NCBI RefSeq assembly: GCF_949774925.1
Contig: NZ_OX458932.1
Span: forward strand, 1,612,001 to 1,676,000
Length of the DNA stretch: 64,000 nucleotides
From: Candidatus Methylacidiphilum fumarolicum
Lineage (GTDB): Bacteria; Verrucomicrobiota; Verrucomicrobiia; Methylacidiphilales; Methylacidiphilaceae
Direction of reading: 5' to 3'
The notes beneath the pieces were generated by a model. It did not search any database and was not told the origin of the DNA. It was given only the letters and a program-made list of their open reading frames with translations. Within the stretch, counting starts at the first letter, position 1. Every line of letters begins with the position of its first letter. A program made the translations under genes and the position numbers. Below are positions 28,039-35,646 of the stretch, in pieces.

Positions 28039-28118
28039 TCTTATTTCGGCCCCACAACCCCAACCAATCCGAATGGTGATTGCAGTAAAAATAGCCGCCT
28101 CGTTGCTCCTTAACCTTT

Positions 28119-28145
28119 TCTATAACTACTATGATGCTCTTTCAA
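28119..28145 (-). promoter_or_regulatory. Candidate promoter for murF and downstream dcw genes
   Basis: On the minus strand a TTGAAA hexamer (28145-28140) and a TATAGA hexamer (28124-28119) are separated by 15 bases, about 80 bases upstream of the murF ATG. The spacer is 1-2 bases shorter than ideal. It is attractive because the transposon scar upstream would otherwise leave murF through ftsZ far from the mraZ promoter. Confidence 0.35.
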
Positions 28146-28282
28146 GAATTTAATGTGTATCCACCTTTCCATGGCTGCCACCTAGACATTCTCCACGACC
28201 TGAAGTCTGTACCTGGCCATTGCAGTAACGCTGCCACCCAAACTTAGGTAGAAAGAGGTGGCTACTTTTATTCAATCCAAAC

Positions 28283-28354
28283 AGCAGAAATGATAAGTGA
28301 CTAATCCGTTCCGTCAGATTTGCTCATTTCTGCTCATCAGCCAAAACAAATCTG
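28283..28354 (-). repeat. Two interleaved inverted repeats at the tnpB 3' end
   Basis: AGCAGAAATGA (28283-28293) pairs with TCATTTCTGCT (28324-28334), an 11-base perfect inverted repeat with a 30-base spacer. CAGATTTG (28315-28322) pairs with CAAATCTG (28347-28354), an 8-base perfect repeat. The two overlap in a pseudoknot-like order. They lie around the tnpB stop, where IS605/IS607 elements keep end hairpins and encode the guide (omega) RNA; that link is inference. Confidence 0.5.
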
Positions 28355-29170
28355 ATTTCTTGCTTCCTCGAGGCCAGTTTCACACCGCCTTCTTGTGGCG
28401 ACGACGGCCAGAGCTTTCCTTTCCCCATACTTCACATCTGACAGCACTTGCCATAGAGCCGCCAATACTGCCAAGCCATACCCCAGGTGATTGCTGGTCG
28501 CATTCACCTCCCAGTCCTGGAGGCTTCCACAGTCCAGGCAGGTCCACAGGCGAACAGTCAGCGGTATTTTCTTCTGACCCTTCCCACCAAGCCAAAGAGG
28601 TATTGCTGGACGCAAACCAGCGATCGGTCACCCCCATCAACCCAACACACCATTCCGCCTTGTATTCTAGTTGCCGCCAGAACTCGAAAACACTCCCGTC
28701 GGCAATGGACCGAGCCAGGGGATGGCTTTTCAGTATCCTTCGCCCATTCAACTCTTTGATGACAATCGAATGAAACCGTCGGGTGAGGTTGGACGTGAAC
28801 TGGCGACAGGCGTCCTGCCGGATATTGGTGATGCAGGCGTGAAGGCTGGACATCTTGGCTATTACTTTTTTCGCATTCTCTGTCGCCGGCAACCGTGTGC
28901 TTTTGGGAATCGGAGCATTGTCCGCTAACCCGAGCTCTCTAGTCAGGGGAAAACAGTCAGGCCCGCCTGTCTTGCGGTACTTCGGGTACTTTGCGCGTCC
29001 TGCCCAGAAGTTCTTGCAGGCGACTCCCAACTGCCCAATTGCCATCTGTGATGCGTTTTTGGTGACTTCGAGCATACAGGGGAATTGCTCGCGTTTCATG
29101 GCGTTGAGCTGGTGACGGAAGGAAGGCTGCGAGAGCTTGGGCAGGCAGGTGCTTGGCTTTCCCCCCCCCC
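28337..29170 (-). pseudogene. tnpB: TnpB-type RNA-guided nuclease remnant (IS607/IS605 group)
   Basis: About 270 codons of a TnpB gene remain out of roughly 400. Recognisable pieces in order are an N-terminal segment (LPKLSQPSFRHQLNAMKRE), FFAGRAKYPK-like sequence (FWAGRAKYPKYRKTGG), the central RuvC region (HSIVIKELNGRRILK, then EFWRQLEYKAEWC) and, after a frameshift near 28600, the zinc-ribbon half WTCLDCGSLQDWEVNA. The first CxxC of the zinc ribbon is lost, and the N-terminal 80 or so residues are missing or unrecognisable. Homologues cut DNA using an RNA transcribed from the element end; this copy cannot be active. Confidence 0.8.
29161..29170. repeat. Homopolymer of ten C residues
   Basis: An uninterrupted C10 run on the plus strand (G10 in the tnpB sense) at the junction of the tnpA and tnpB remnants. 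It stands out in an AT-rich chromosome and could be slippage-prone or a sequencing-length error. Confidence 0.9.
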
Positions 29171-29249
29171 GCATAAAGTCTCTACCACTTGGTCAGCACC
29201 CAGTTGTATCTGAACCGTGTGGTCCCCGCTGCCTTGGCGAAGGAGGTGA

Positions 29250-29940
29250 CCTAAATACTGTGTGAGACCAGCGCGATTATGTAGCGATGATCCCGACTGA
29301 GATTCCTCCACAGCTTTTTTGACATCATCCAATAGCTTCTGGTTCTTGCGCAAGCGACTCCCCCGCATAGCCAAGCGCTAAACATTGCAATGATTTCCAA
29401 CACGCCCTTGGCCCAATCTTCCTCGAAGGTCGTCTCTTTGTCTTGGTTGAGAAGGACCACTTCCACGTTTTTCGCCCTGTAGGTGGCAAATACCAGTTCT
29501 GTACCAAAGCACAACAGCCGGTTCTTGTGGAAGACGACCAGCCACTTAATCTTGCCACTGATGCCAGCATCGAGCAGCCGCTTGAGACCCCTCGTGTGAG
29601 ATTTCATGCCAGACCCTACGTTCGCGATGGCCTCAAACGTTCAGCCCTGGCAGGCACAGAACAGCTCAAGCATCTGTTTCTGCCCTTCCAGCTCGTCCTT
29701 CTAATCGGGGCTGGAAACACGGGCATAGGCAATGGCACGCCAGTTAGCTTCGGCTTCGGCACGGAATAGCTCTGGGGCAACCGCACAAGAGCGTAGCGCT
29801 GGCGCCCGCCCGCCGTGCGGGCTTGCGGCAAAAGCTTGCCCTCGCGTTCCCATCACCGCAGCGTTGGGACAAAACCCCTCAGGAACTCGAGCGGCCTTTT
29901 GAAGGCTGACCATCTTACGCGACAGGTTCAAGCTATGCAT
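29250..29940 (-). pseudogene. tnpA: IS607-type serine recombinase TnpA remnant
   Basis: Remains of a roughly 220-residue transposase with an N-terminal MerR-like helix-turn-helix and a serine-recombinase catalytic domain. Visible pieces are NLSRKMVSLQKAARV, the frame-shifted WEREGKLLPQARTAGGRQRY, the catalytic-serine motif AIAYARVSSPD and GLKRLLDAGISGKIKWLVV, then ETTFEEDWAKGVLEII. It has in-frame stops at 29701-29703 (where Gln is expected) and 29641-29643 (where Trp is expected), a further stop in the HTH (where Arg is expected) and a frameshift near 29370. The nonsense changes look like C-to-T or G-to-A transitions, which suggests simple mutational decay. Confidence 0.82.
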
Positions 29941-29976
29941 TGCTGAGCAACAAAGTGCCAGTATTATGGAAACTGT

Positions 29977-31464
29977 TCAAGCCCTTAACGACAAACATTC
30001 TCTAACCACAAGCCTATCATCAAAAGGATAAAATACTCCACCCATCTCTTGATATGTTTCATGACCTTTACCTGCAACACATACAATATCCCCTGGATTA
30101 GCTACCTGAATTGCTTTTCGGATCGCTTCCTTTCGATCCACTATCCAATAGATCTTTTTAGAACTATCAACTCCTCTTTTCATGTCCTCAAAGATTCTTT
30201 CTGGTGATTCACTTCTTGGATTATCAGATGTAAAAATAACTAAATCCGCATAATCAGAAGCGACTTTAGCCATCTTTGGTCTTTTGGTTCTATCCCTATC
30301 ACCACCACAACCAACCACAAGAATAATCCGCCCAGAAGACTGAATTTCCCGAAGTGTCAAAACTACTTTCAGTAAAGCATCTTCACTGTGGGCATAATCG
30401 ACGACGGCCAAAAGCCCATCTTTAGCATAAAATCTTTCCATTCTACCGGGAACTCCAGGAAAAGATTCTAAGGCGCGTATGGTTGGGTCCAACGGTATCC
30501 CTAACAGAAGTGTTCCTCCAATGGAAAGCAAGAGGTTTTCAACGTTGAATCGACCTAAGAGAGGACTGTTTAGTTGATACAACTGCCCCTCCCACTCTGC
30601 CAAAATAACTGTTAGCAACCGGTCATATTTGATGAATCTTGCTTTAAGTTTGGCTGTCGGTTTGCCTTGGACACTAACAGTAATCATATTCACTTTACCC
30701 TTTAACTTTTCAGCAAGATCACTCCACTGCGGATCATCGATATTCAAAACCACTCCCCCTTCTCCCTCTCTCCCAGCCCGAATATAAGAAATAAACTTTT
30801 CTTTACTCTGCCTGTAAGCCTCCATGGTGAGGTGGTAATCAAGATGATCCTGTGTAAGATTTGTAAAAATACCAATCCGAAATTCAGTGCCTTCCACTCT
30901 TCCCTGCTCAAGGGCATGACTTGATACTTCCATAACAGCTGCCTGGCAATTAGCCTTAAGCATTTGAAAGAAAAGCTGCTGCAAATCGCTTCCTTCAGGC
31001 GAAGTACGGCTTGCAGGGATTCGATCAACTGTCGTATCGTAGTAGATTGTACCAATAAGCCCAGTTTTCCAGCCTTGGGTTTCTAATAGATGCTTCATTA
31101 AAAAAGAAGTTGTCGTTTTCCCATTAGTCCCCGTGATTCCAATAACGGGAAAATGACTGGAAGGATACCCATAAAAAACACTCGCTACTTTTCCTAGTAC
31201 TCTTCTAGGATCCTTCACCTGAATAAAGGTCGTTTGTTTTGATGTTTGCCAAGCAGGCATTTCGGAACAAATGACCCCCCTTGCACCTCTTCCTATGGCC
31301 TCTTCAATATAACGATGTCCATCGGTCTTCTGTCCTTTCCAAGCAAAAAAAAGGGATCCTTCTACGACTTTTCTTGAGTCATACACTATATTATTTATTT
31401 CCCAATCGATCGATCCCTTAATTGCAAGAGGCTGCAAATCAGACAAAACATCTGAAAGTTTCAT
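29977..31464 (-). CDS. murE: UDP-MurNAc-L-Ala-D-Glu:meso-diaminopimelate ligase
   Basis: A 495-residue Mur ligase adding the third residue of the stem peptide. The N-terminal domain contains IVYDSRKVVEGSLFFAWKGQ, the ATP loop is ITGTNGKTTTSFL, and the catalytic segment is MEVSSHALEQGR. The DNPR motif (near residue 412, in FTSDNPRSESP) is the signature for meso-diaminopimelate instead of lysine, predicting DAP-type peptidoglycan. Downstream it is separated from murF by the transposon scar. Upstream a 265 bp gap to ftsI contains a possible small ORF. Confidence 0.96.
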   Translation of the reverse strand: MKLSDVLSDLQPLAIKGSIDWEINNIVYDSRKVVEGSLFFAWKGQKTDGHRYIEEAIGRGARGVICSEMPAWQTSKQTTFIQVKDPRRVLGKVASVFYGYPSSHFPVIGITGTNGKTTTSFLMKHLLETQGWKTGLIGTIYYDTTVDRIPASRTSPEGSDLQQLFFQMLKANCQAAVMEVSSHALEQGRVEGTEFRIGIFTNLTQDHLDYHLTMEAYRQSKEKFISYIRAGREGEGGVVLNIDDPQWSDLAEKLKGKVNMITVSVQGKPTAKLKARFIKYDRLLTVILAEWEGQLYQLNSPLLGRFNVENLLLSIGGTLLLGIPLDPTIRALESFPGVPGRMERFYAKDGLLAVVDYAHSEDALLKVVLTLREIQSSGRIILVVGCGGDRDRTKRPKMAKVASDYADLVIFTSDNPRSESPERIFEDMKRGVDSSKKIYWIVDRKEAIRKAIQVANPGDIVCVAGKGHETYQEMGGVFYPFDDRLVVRECLSLRA

Positions 31465-31541
31465 GATTCAAATTAGGTTGCGATAAAAGGCAATAAAGTA
31501 TCTTTCCACTAAAAAGCAACAACCCTAAAGAAGACTCCATT

Positions 31542-31718
31542 TTATTTTTCTTGAGAAAAGACCCTTGCAATCCCCCGAAGATGGTAAAAAACTGCCTTTG
31601 TTCTTCTTTTCAAAAGAAGAACAATAATACAGCCAAGATGCAGGGCTAATCTTTGGATTTTTGTCATAAAAAGGGAAAAACTACACAAGATCTTCTCAGC
31701 CTTCGCTTTTCGTTCCAT
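31542..31718 (-). CDS. Possible small protein between ftsI and murE (58 aa)
   Basis: An ATG at 31718, 11 bases after the ftsI stop, opens a 58-codon frame ending in TAA at 31542. It starts MERKAKAEKI and has a basic N-terminus, one hydrophobic stretch (LALHLGCIIVLLL) and a basic C-terminal half (KRRTKAVFYHLRG). This would suit a small single-pass or peripheral membrane protein. I do not recognise it. No strong ribosome-binding site is visible, and the frame contains a perfect 13-base inverted repeat (31598-31624) that may instead be an RNA element, so the coding call is tentative. Confidence 0.35.
   Translation of the reverse strand: MERKAKAEKILCSFSLFMTKIQRLALHLGCIIVLLLKRRTKAVFYHLRGIARVFSQEK
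31598..31624. repeat. Perfect inverted repeat in the ftsI-murE gap
   Basis: TTGTTCTTCTTTT and its exact complement flank a single central C, giving a 13-base arm palindrome. The one-base centre would need a few base pairs to open into a loop if folded as RNA. It could be an attenuator or processing hairpin before murE, or a protein-binding site. No T-run follows on the minus strand, so a simple terminator is unlikely. Confidence 0.6.
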
Positions 31719-31729
31719 AAAGGATCGAT

Positions 31730-33544
31730 CTACTTTTCAGTTTCGATACGAATCGCCTGGGCAGGGACACACTTGGGAGTCAAATTAAGGGCTTGTGCGA
31801 TTTCAGAGCCAATATAACTAAAAGCGGGAGCTGCAACCGAGGCTGCATAATATTGCGTACCATGCGGTTCATCAACCATGATCATTAGTACAAATTCAGG
31901 ATCTTCGGCAGGAAGAAACCCAATAAAAGAAGAAATGTATTTTCCCTTTACATAGTTACCATGCACCACTTTTTGAGCAGTCCCCGTTTTGCCTGCGACA
32001 GTAAAACCCATAATCGCTGCCTTAGCCCCTGTTCCTTTTGGAGAAACCACAGATACAAGGGCAGAAGTCACCAATTTCGCTGTTCTTTCCGAGATCACTC
32101 TTCTAATGATAACAGGAGAAAAACTTCGGATAATTTTTCCCTGTGGATTCCTAATGTCTTTGATGATCATTGGTTTGACTAAATAGCCATGATTAGCGAT
32201 AGCAGCCATTGCCCGAATCATCTGAATGGGTGTCACAGCTATTTCCTGTCCCATTGGAATTCGTGTTATCGAAAGTTTTGACCACAGCCTTGGAGGATAA
32301 AGAATGCCTGGAGATTCTCCCTGCCCAAGCAACATTCCAGTTGGCTCTCCAAAGCCAAATGCCCTTGCATAATGGTAGAGTCTGTTTTCTCCTAATTCCA
32401 AGCCCATTTTGGCAAAACCGATGTTACTTGATTTCATGACTACTTCCCGAACGCTAAGCATTCCATAGGGATGACTGTCATGAAGGGTTTTTCCCCCATA
32501 AAAAAAAGCACCATTTTCACAGTTGATGGTACTGTTATCTAAACTAAATATTTTTTCTTCGAGGATTCCTGAAAGAGTGACGATTTTAAAAATCGATCCT
32601 GGTTCTACAGGATCGGTAAGATTTTTATTTTTTAGAAAAGCAATGTTCCATTTTTCTCTTCTGTTTGGATCAAAAGAAGGTCTTTGAGCCATCGCTAAGA
32701 TTTCTCCCGTTTTAGGATTCATGACTATGGCCATAATCCCATTGGGCAAAAACTCCTTTTCAACCCTATCGATGCCTTCTTCGACAATGTGCTGAATCAC
32801 GCTATCAAGCGTCAAACTAACGTTACATCCATCCACAGGTTTTACTTCCAATCCTCTGTATGCAGCAATTTCTTTCCCAAAAACGTCTCTTTCTATCCAC
32901 TTTTCTCCAGGGGTCCCTTCCAACCATTCATTCATTGCTTTTTCCACCCCCGCCGCTCCCTTACCATTCTCATCCAAATACCCAATCAGCGGGGCCGCTT
33001 CCCTTCCACAGGGATAAATGCGGCTATAGTCCTCCTCAAAAGTCAAAAAATGTTCTGCAGGAAGTTTTTTTTTCTTCCATTGCCTCAATTTTTCTTTTTC
33101 GAAGGCCTCCAGTGTCTGCACTTTTTCTTCTGAAAGACCCTTAGCTAAAAGATAAGACCGGTCCATCCGCCGGAAGTTCTGCAGGAGGCTATTTTTTTCT
33201 AGACCAAGAAACTCTTCGAGTTCTTGTATGGTGATGGCTGGTTCCTGAACATTCATCCCATCCAATCGCACTTTATAAGTCAAAAAACTTTGGGCCAAGG
33301 GCACATTTTTACAGTCGACTATGTAGCCCCTTTTGGGGGGAAGCACCTTGCGAACCGTATGAACCGTGGTCGCAAGTTCCAAATACTTTTCGTGTTCAAA
33401 AAGCTGAATTTGCAACAAGCGTAGGGATATCACCGTAAACCCAAGGCTTAAAAAAGCAAAAACAATCAATGCCCTGGATCTCGCCCCGTCTTTCGGAAGA
33501 TTATTTTTCTTGGGCTCTACAGGCTGAAACAAAAGACTATTCAT
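31730..33544 (-). CDS. ftsI: Septal transpeptidase FtsI (class B PBP3)
   Basis: A 604-residue bitopic transpeptidase that cross-links septal peptidoglycan. One N-terminal membrane helix (ALIVFAFLSLGFTVISLRLL) precedes the pedestal domain and the penicillin-binding domain. Catalytic motifs are SIFK (near residue 314, after VEPG), SSN in VMKSSNIGFAKMG and KTGT (near 517). No PASTA domain follows. I chose the ATG at 33544, which overlaps the ftsL stop by 8 bases (ATGAATAG); an upstream TTG at 33562 is less likely. Confidence 0.95.
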   Translation of the reverse strand: MNSLLFQPVEPKKNNLPKDGARSRALIVFAFLSLGFTVISLRLLQIQLFEHEKYLELATTVHTVRKVLPPKRGYIVDCKNVPLAQSFLTYKVRLDGMNVQEPAITIQELEEFLGLEKNSLLQNFRRMDRSYLLAKGLSEEKVQTLEAFEKEKLRQWKKKKLPAEHFLTFEEDYSRIYPCGREAAPLIGYLDENGKGAAGVEKAMNEWLEGTPGEKWIERDVFGKEIAAYRGLEVKPVDGCNVSLTLDSVIQHIVEEGIDRVEKEFLPNGIMAIVMNPKTGEILAMAQRPSFDPNRREKWNIAFLKNKNLTDPVEPGSIFKIVTLSGILEEKIFSLDNSTINCENGAFFYGGKTLHDSHPYGMLSVREVVMKSSNIGFAKMGLELGENRLYHYARAFGFGEPTGMLLGQGESPGILYPPRLWSKLSITRIPMGQEIAVTPIQMIRAMAAIANHGYLVKPMIIKDIRNPQGKIIRSFSPVIIRRVISERTAKLVTSALVSVVSPKGTGAKAAIMGFTVAGKTGTAQKVVHGNYVKGKYISSFIGFLPAEDPEFVLMIMVDEPHGTQYYAASVAAPAFSYIGSEIAQALNLTPKCVPAQAIRIETEK

Positions 33545-33875
33545 TGCCTGCGAAAAAGTCAATTGGTGCAGACTCTTCCATCATGATTACTTCAAGCTCA
33601 GACATTTTGACTAATCCAATTTTCCACTCCTTCAACCTGTTCTCCAATTCTTGAGGCGAGCTGCCTTTAGCAAGCATCGCTTCCAGTCGACTGTTTTTCC
33701 TTTTCATATCCGCAAGCTCCTCTTCTTGAATCTTTAGTTCATCGGAGATACGAAGCACCCTATTCTTCAAATAAAGGAATTCGATCCCACCAAACATGGT
33801 AATAAAGACAGCCATTATCCAAACGAACATCATGGACAATTTGATCGAATGACGGTCTTTCAGTCGATTTTTCAT
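33537..33875 (-). CDS. ftsL: FtsL-like division protein
   Basis: A 112-residue bitopic protein in the ftsL position between rsmH and ftsI. It has a short basic N-terminus, one membrane helix (about residues 13-35, LSMMFVWIMAVFITMFGGIE) and a heptad-rich periplasmic coiled coil (about 36-95, NRVLRISDELKIQEEELADM). FtsL is too variable for residue-level proof; the assignment rests on size, topology and position. FtsB is not in the cluster. Its end overlaps ftsI by 8 bp. Confidence 0.8.
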   Translation of the reverse strand: MKNRLKDRHSIKLSMMFVWIMAVFITMFGGIEFLYLKNRVLRISDELKIQEEELADMKRKNSRLEAMLAKGSSPQELENRLKEWKIGLVKMSELEVIMMEESAPIDFFAGNE

Positions 33876-33919
33876 ACATCCTCCCTTTTCATTTTTTTAC
33901 GAGTTAACTTGATGAATGG

Positions 33920-34864
33920 TTACCTTTCCTCTTCCGAACAGATTTTCCAGCCGATCCGTAGCCTCGCACTTCTTGCCCTTGGATTGTTTCTGCTCTCTTC
34001 TCTAGAAACCAAACGACGCTCTATTCTATAAAAAAAAACCTCCCGCTCTTTCTCCCCTTCCGGCGCATGTCTCCCTTTGGGCAGACAATGATCCTGGAAA
34101 AATCTTTTCACAAGCCTATCCTCTCCTGAATGAAAGCTGATCACAGCTAACCTTCCTCCTTCATTTAAAAGTCTTGCGCCTTCTTCAAGCCCTTTTTGAA
34201 GATGTTCAAGCTCTTCATTGACAGCCATTCTTAAAGCAAGAAATGGGCGAGTAGCAACATGCCCTTTTGCCTTTGATAGGCGAGCTTTTAAAATAATTTC
34301 TAAAAAATCTTTGACCCGAAGAATAGGCCGGATCGATCGAAATCGTTCCACCTCTTCCGCAAGCCTTTGACTTTCTTTTGGCTTGCAGCTTACTGAAAAA
34401 AGCCTTATCAACAGCTCTTTGCTTAAGTTGTTTAACAAAAAGGCAGCTGTTTTTTCTTTCGAACTATCCATTCTCATGTCCAAAGGAGCTTCAGGAAATT
34501 GAAAACTGAACCCTCTTTGTGGATCTTTCAATTGTCCTATAGAAACCCCAAGATCCAACAACACTCCATCGACCCAATCCCAACCGATTTGAGAGCAAGC
34601 TACCGCCATTTCCGAAAAATTCTTTCGGAAAAAGTAAAAATGATACCCTTTTTCTCTTAACAACCCCGCTCGTTGCTGAGCTTGTTCATCCATATCCATC
34701 GCCAAGACCTTGCATCTTCTTTCCAGAAGCGCGGTCGTGTGCCCCCCATACCCAAAAGTACCATCGATCCATTTTTCATTTTCTTGCGGCTGGCATAGCT
34801 CCAAAAACTCCTTGAGCATGACTGGAACATGGAGCAATAGGCCTTCCTCTCTTTTCTCTTCCAT
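33920..34864 (-). CDS. rsmH: 16S rRNA (cytosine1402-N4)-methyltransferase
   Basis: A 314-residue SAM-dependent methyltransferase (MraW) acting on C1402 of 16S rRNA in the decoding centre. The N-terminus has HVPVMLKEFLEL, then the SAM loop DGTFGYGGHTTALLE, the DGVLLDLGVSIGQL motif and DPQRGFSF. The C-terminal part contains the family sequences ALRMAVNEELEHL and VISFHSGEDRLVKRFF. An AAGGTGG sequence immediately precedes the ATG. It is the second gene of the dcw cluster, 75 bp after mraZ. Confidence 0.96.
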   Translation of the reverse strand: MEEKREEGLLLHVPVMLKEFLELCQPQENEKWIDGTFGYGGHTTALLERRCKVLAMDMDEQAQQRAGLLREKGYHFYFFRKNFSEMAVACSQIGWDWVDGVLLDLGVSIGQLKDPQRGFSFQFPEAPLDMRMDSSKEKTAAFLLNNLSKELLIRLFSVSCKPKESQRLAEEVERFRSIRPILRVKDFLEIILKARLSKAKGHVATRPFLALRMAVNEELEHLQKGLEEGARLLNEGGRLAVISFHSGEDRLVKRFFQDHCLPKGRHAPEGEKEREVFFYRIERRLVSREESRNNPRARSARLRIGWKICSEEER

Positions 34865-34939
34865 GCCACCTTTTTCTTTTCATAAATTTTAAGTTCTGCA
34901 ACCCATTCTCATTCTTTTTTCCTCGTTTTTCCCCTCCTT

Positions 34940-35380
34940 TCATAGTCCCATGCCCTCAATTGCTTCCTCAAAAGAAGTGCTTTTCCCAGCCGTTTCTTCT
35001 TGCCATTTCCTTTGATCCCAAATTTCAAAATGATCTAAACGGCCCACCAGTACTGCCTCTTTCCCAATCTGTGAATGCTTTCTTAGTCTTTCCTTGATTG
35101 ATATCCTTCCTTGCTGATCCCAGCTCACCGCTTGAGAAATCTGAGCCAGGAGCTCTAGTTGTTGTCTGATCGGGTCTTGCAATCTTAAAGTTTCAATCTT
35201 TTGATGAATTTCTTCCATCCAGGACTCTGGATAGACTTTCAAGTGGTGAAATTTGGAAGGAAAAACAAAGAGCCGACTATCATAACCTTCCTGCCTCCAT
35301 TCGGAAGGAACAGTTATTCTTCCTTTTTCGTCAAACGCATGCTCAAAAATGTCTGTATAGGTAGCTCTCTTTTTCCCCAT
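34940..35380 (-). CDS. mraZ: Transcriptional regulator MraZ
   Basis: A 146-residue DNA-binding protein with two SpoVT-AbrB-type half-domains: residues about 10-55 (FEHAFDEKGRITVPSEWR) and about 85-130 (SQAVSWDQQGRISIKERLR). MraZ is the first gene of dcw clusters and in studied bacteria binds repeats just upstream of its own start to control the operon. Here three TTCC-type boxes with 20-base spacing span 35373-35423, matching that expectation. The gene is divergent from the acyltransferase gene at 35647. Confidence 0.95.
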   Translation of the reverse strand: MGKKRATYTDIFEHAFDEKGRITVPSEWRQEGYDSRLFVFPSKFHHLKVYPESWMEEIHQKIETLRLQDPIRQQLELLAQISQAVSWDQQGRISIKERLRKHSQIGKEAVLVGRLDHFEIWDQRKWQEETAGKSTSFEEAIEGMGL

Positions 35381-35423
35381 AATTGGATTTTATTCCATTT
35401 TTCTCTATTTTCTTCCATTTTTC
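35373..35423 (-). promoter_or_regulatory. Candidate MraZ-binding repeats
   Basis: The 11-base direct repeat TTCCATTTTTC occurs at 35393-35403 and 35413-35423, and a partial copy beginning TTCC lies at 35373, so the boxes recur every 20 bases, about two helical turns. On the coding strand they read GAAAAATGGAA. MraZ operators known elsewhere are short G-rich repeats (TGGG-type) in the same place. Binding is inferred from position and spacing. Confidence 0.5.
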
Positions 35424-35646
35424 ACCACTATTATTCATACTCAAAGTTTTCTTCCCTGTCATTAAAAACTTTTGGTTTTGGATAAAACTTTTTGCTTGAT
35501 TTTTTGTTAAATTTCTCTCCTTGCTATTAAGCAAAGCTATCTCATCGATCCTTATCTTGATTTTTTTTAAGAAATAAAAAAACTCTATTGGTTGTTTTCC
35601 AAAAAAGTCTTTTCATCGAAAGGACTGATACGTAATCATAAGGACT

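Larger units (their letters stand above)
28283..29940 (-). mobile_element. Decayed IS607-type element (tnpA plus tnpB) between murE and murF
   Basis: Higher-GC block in an AT-rich operon, carrying a broken serine-recombinase gene followed by a broken tnpB, the arrangement of IS607-family elements. It lies in the same orientation as the dcw genes. Reading frames are interrupted by several nonsense codons and shifts, so it is immobile. Boundaries are approximate: the right side is set by the tnpA start and the left side by a structured stretch after tnpB. The stretch 28039-28282 holds no gene; I see only the candidate murF promoter there. Confidence 0.8.

Noticed and set aside
28297-28773. 158-codon plus-strand frame in the transposon scar
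   Set aside because: The opposite strand carries clear TnpB motifs; this frame is a GC-driven shadow.
33545-33562. TTG start for ftsI
   Set aside because: The ATG at 33544 overlaps the ftsL stop in a typical coupling arrangement and fits the family better.
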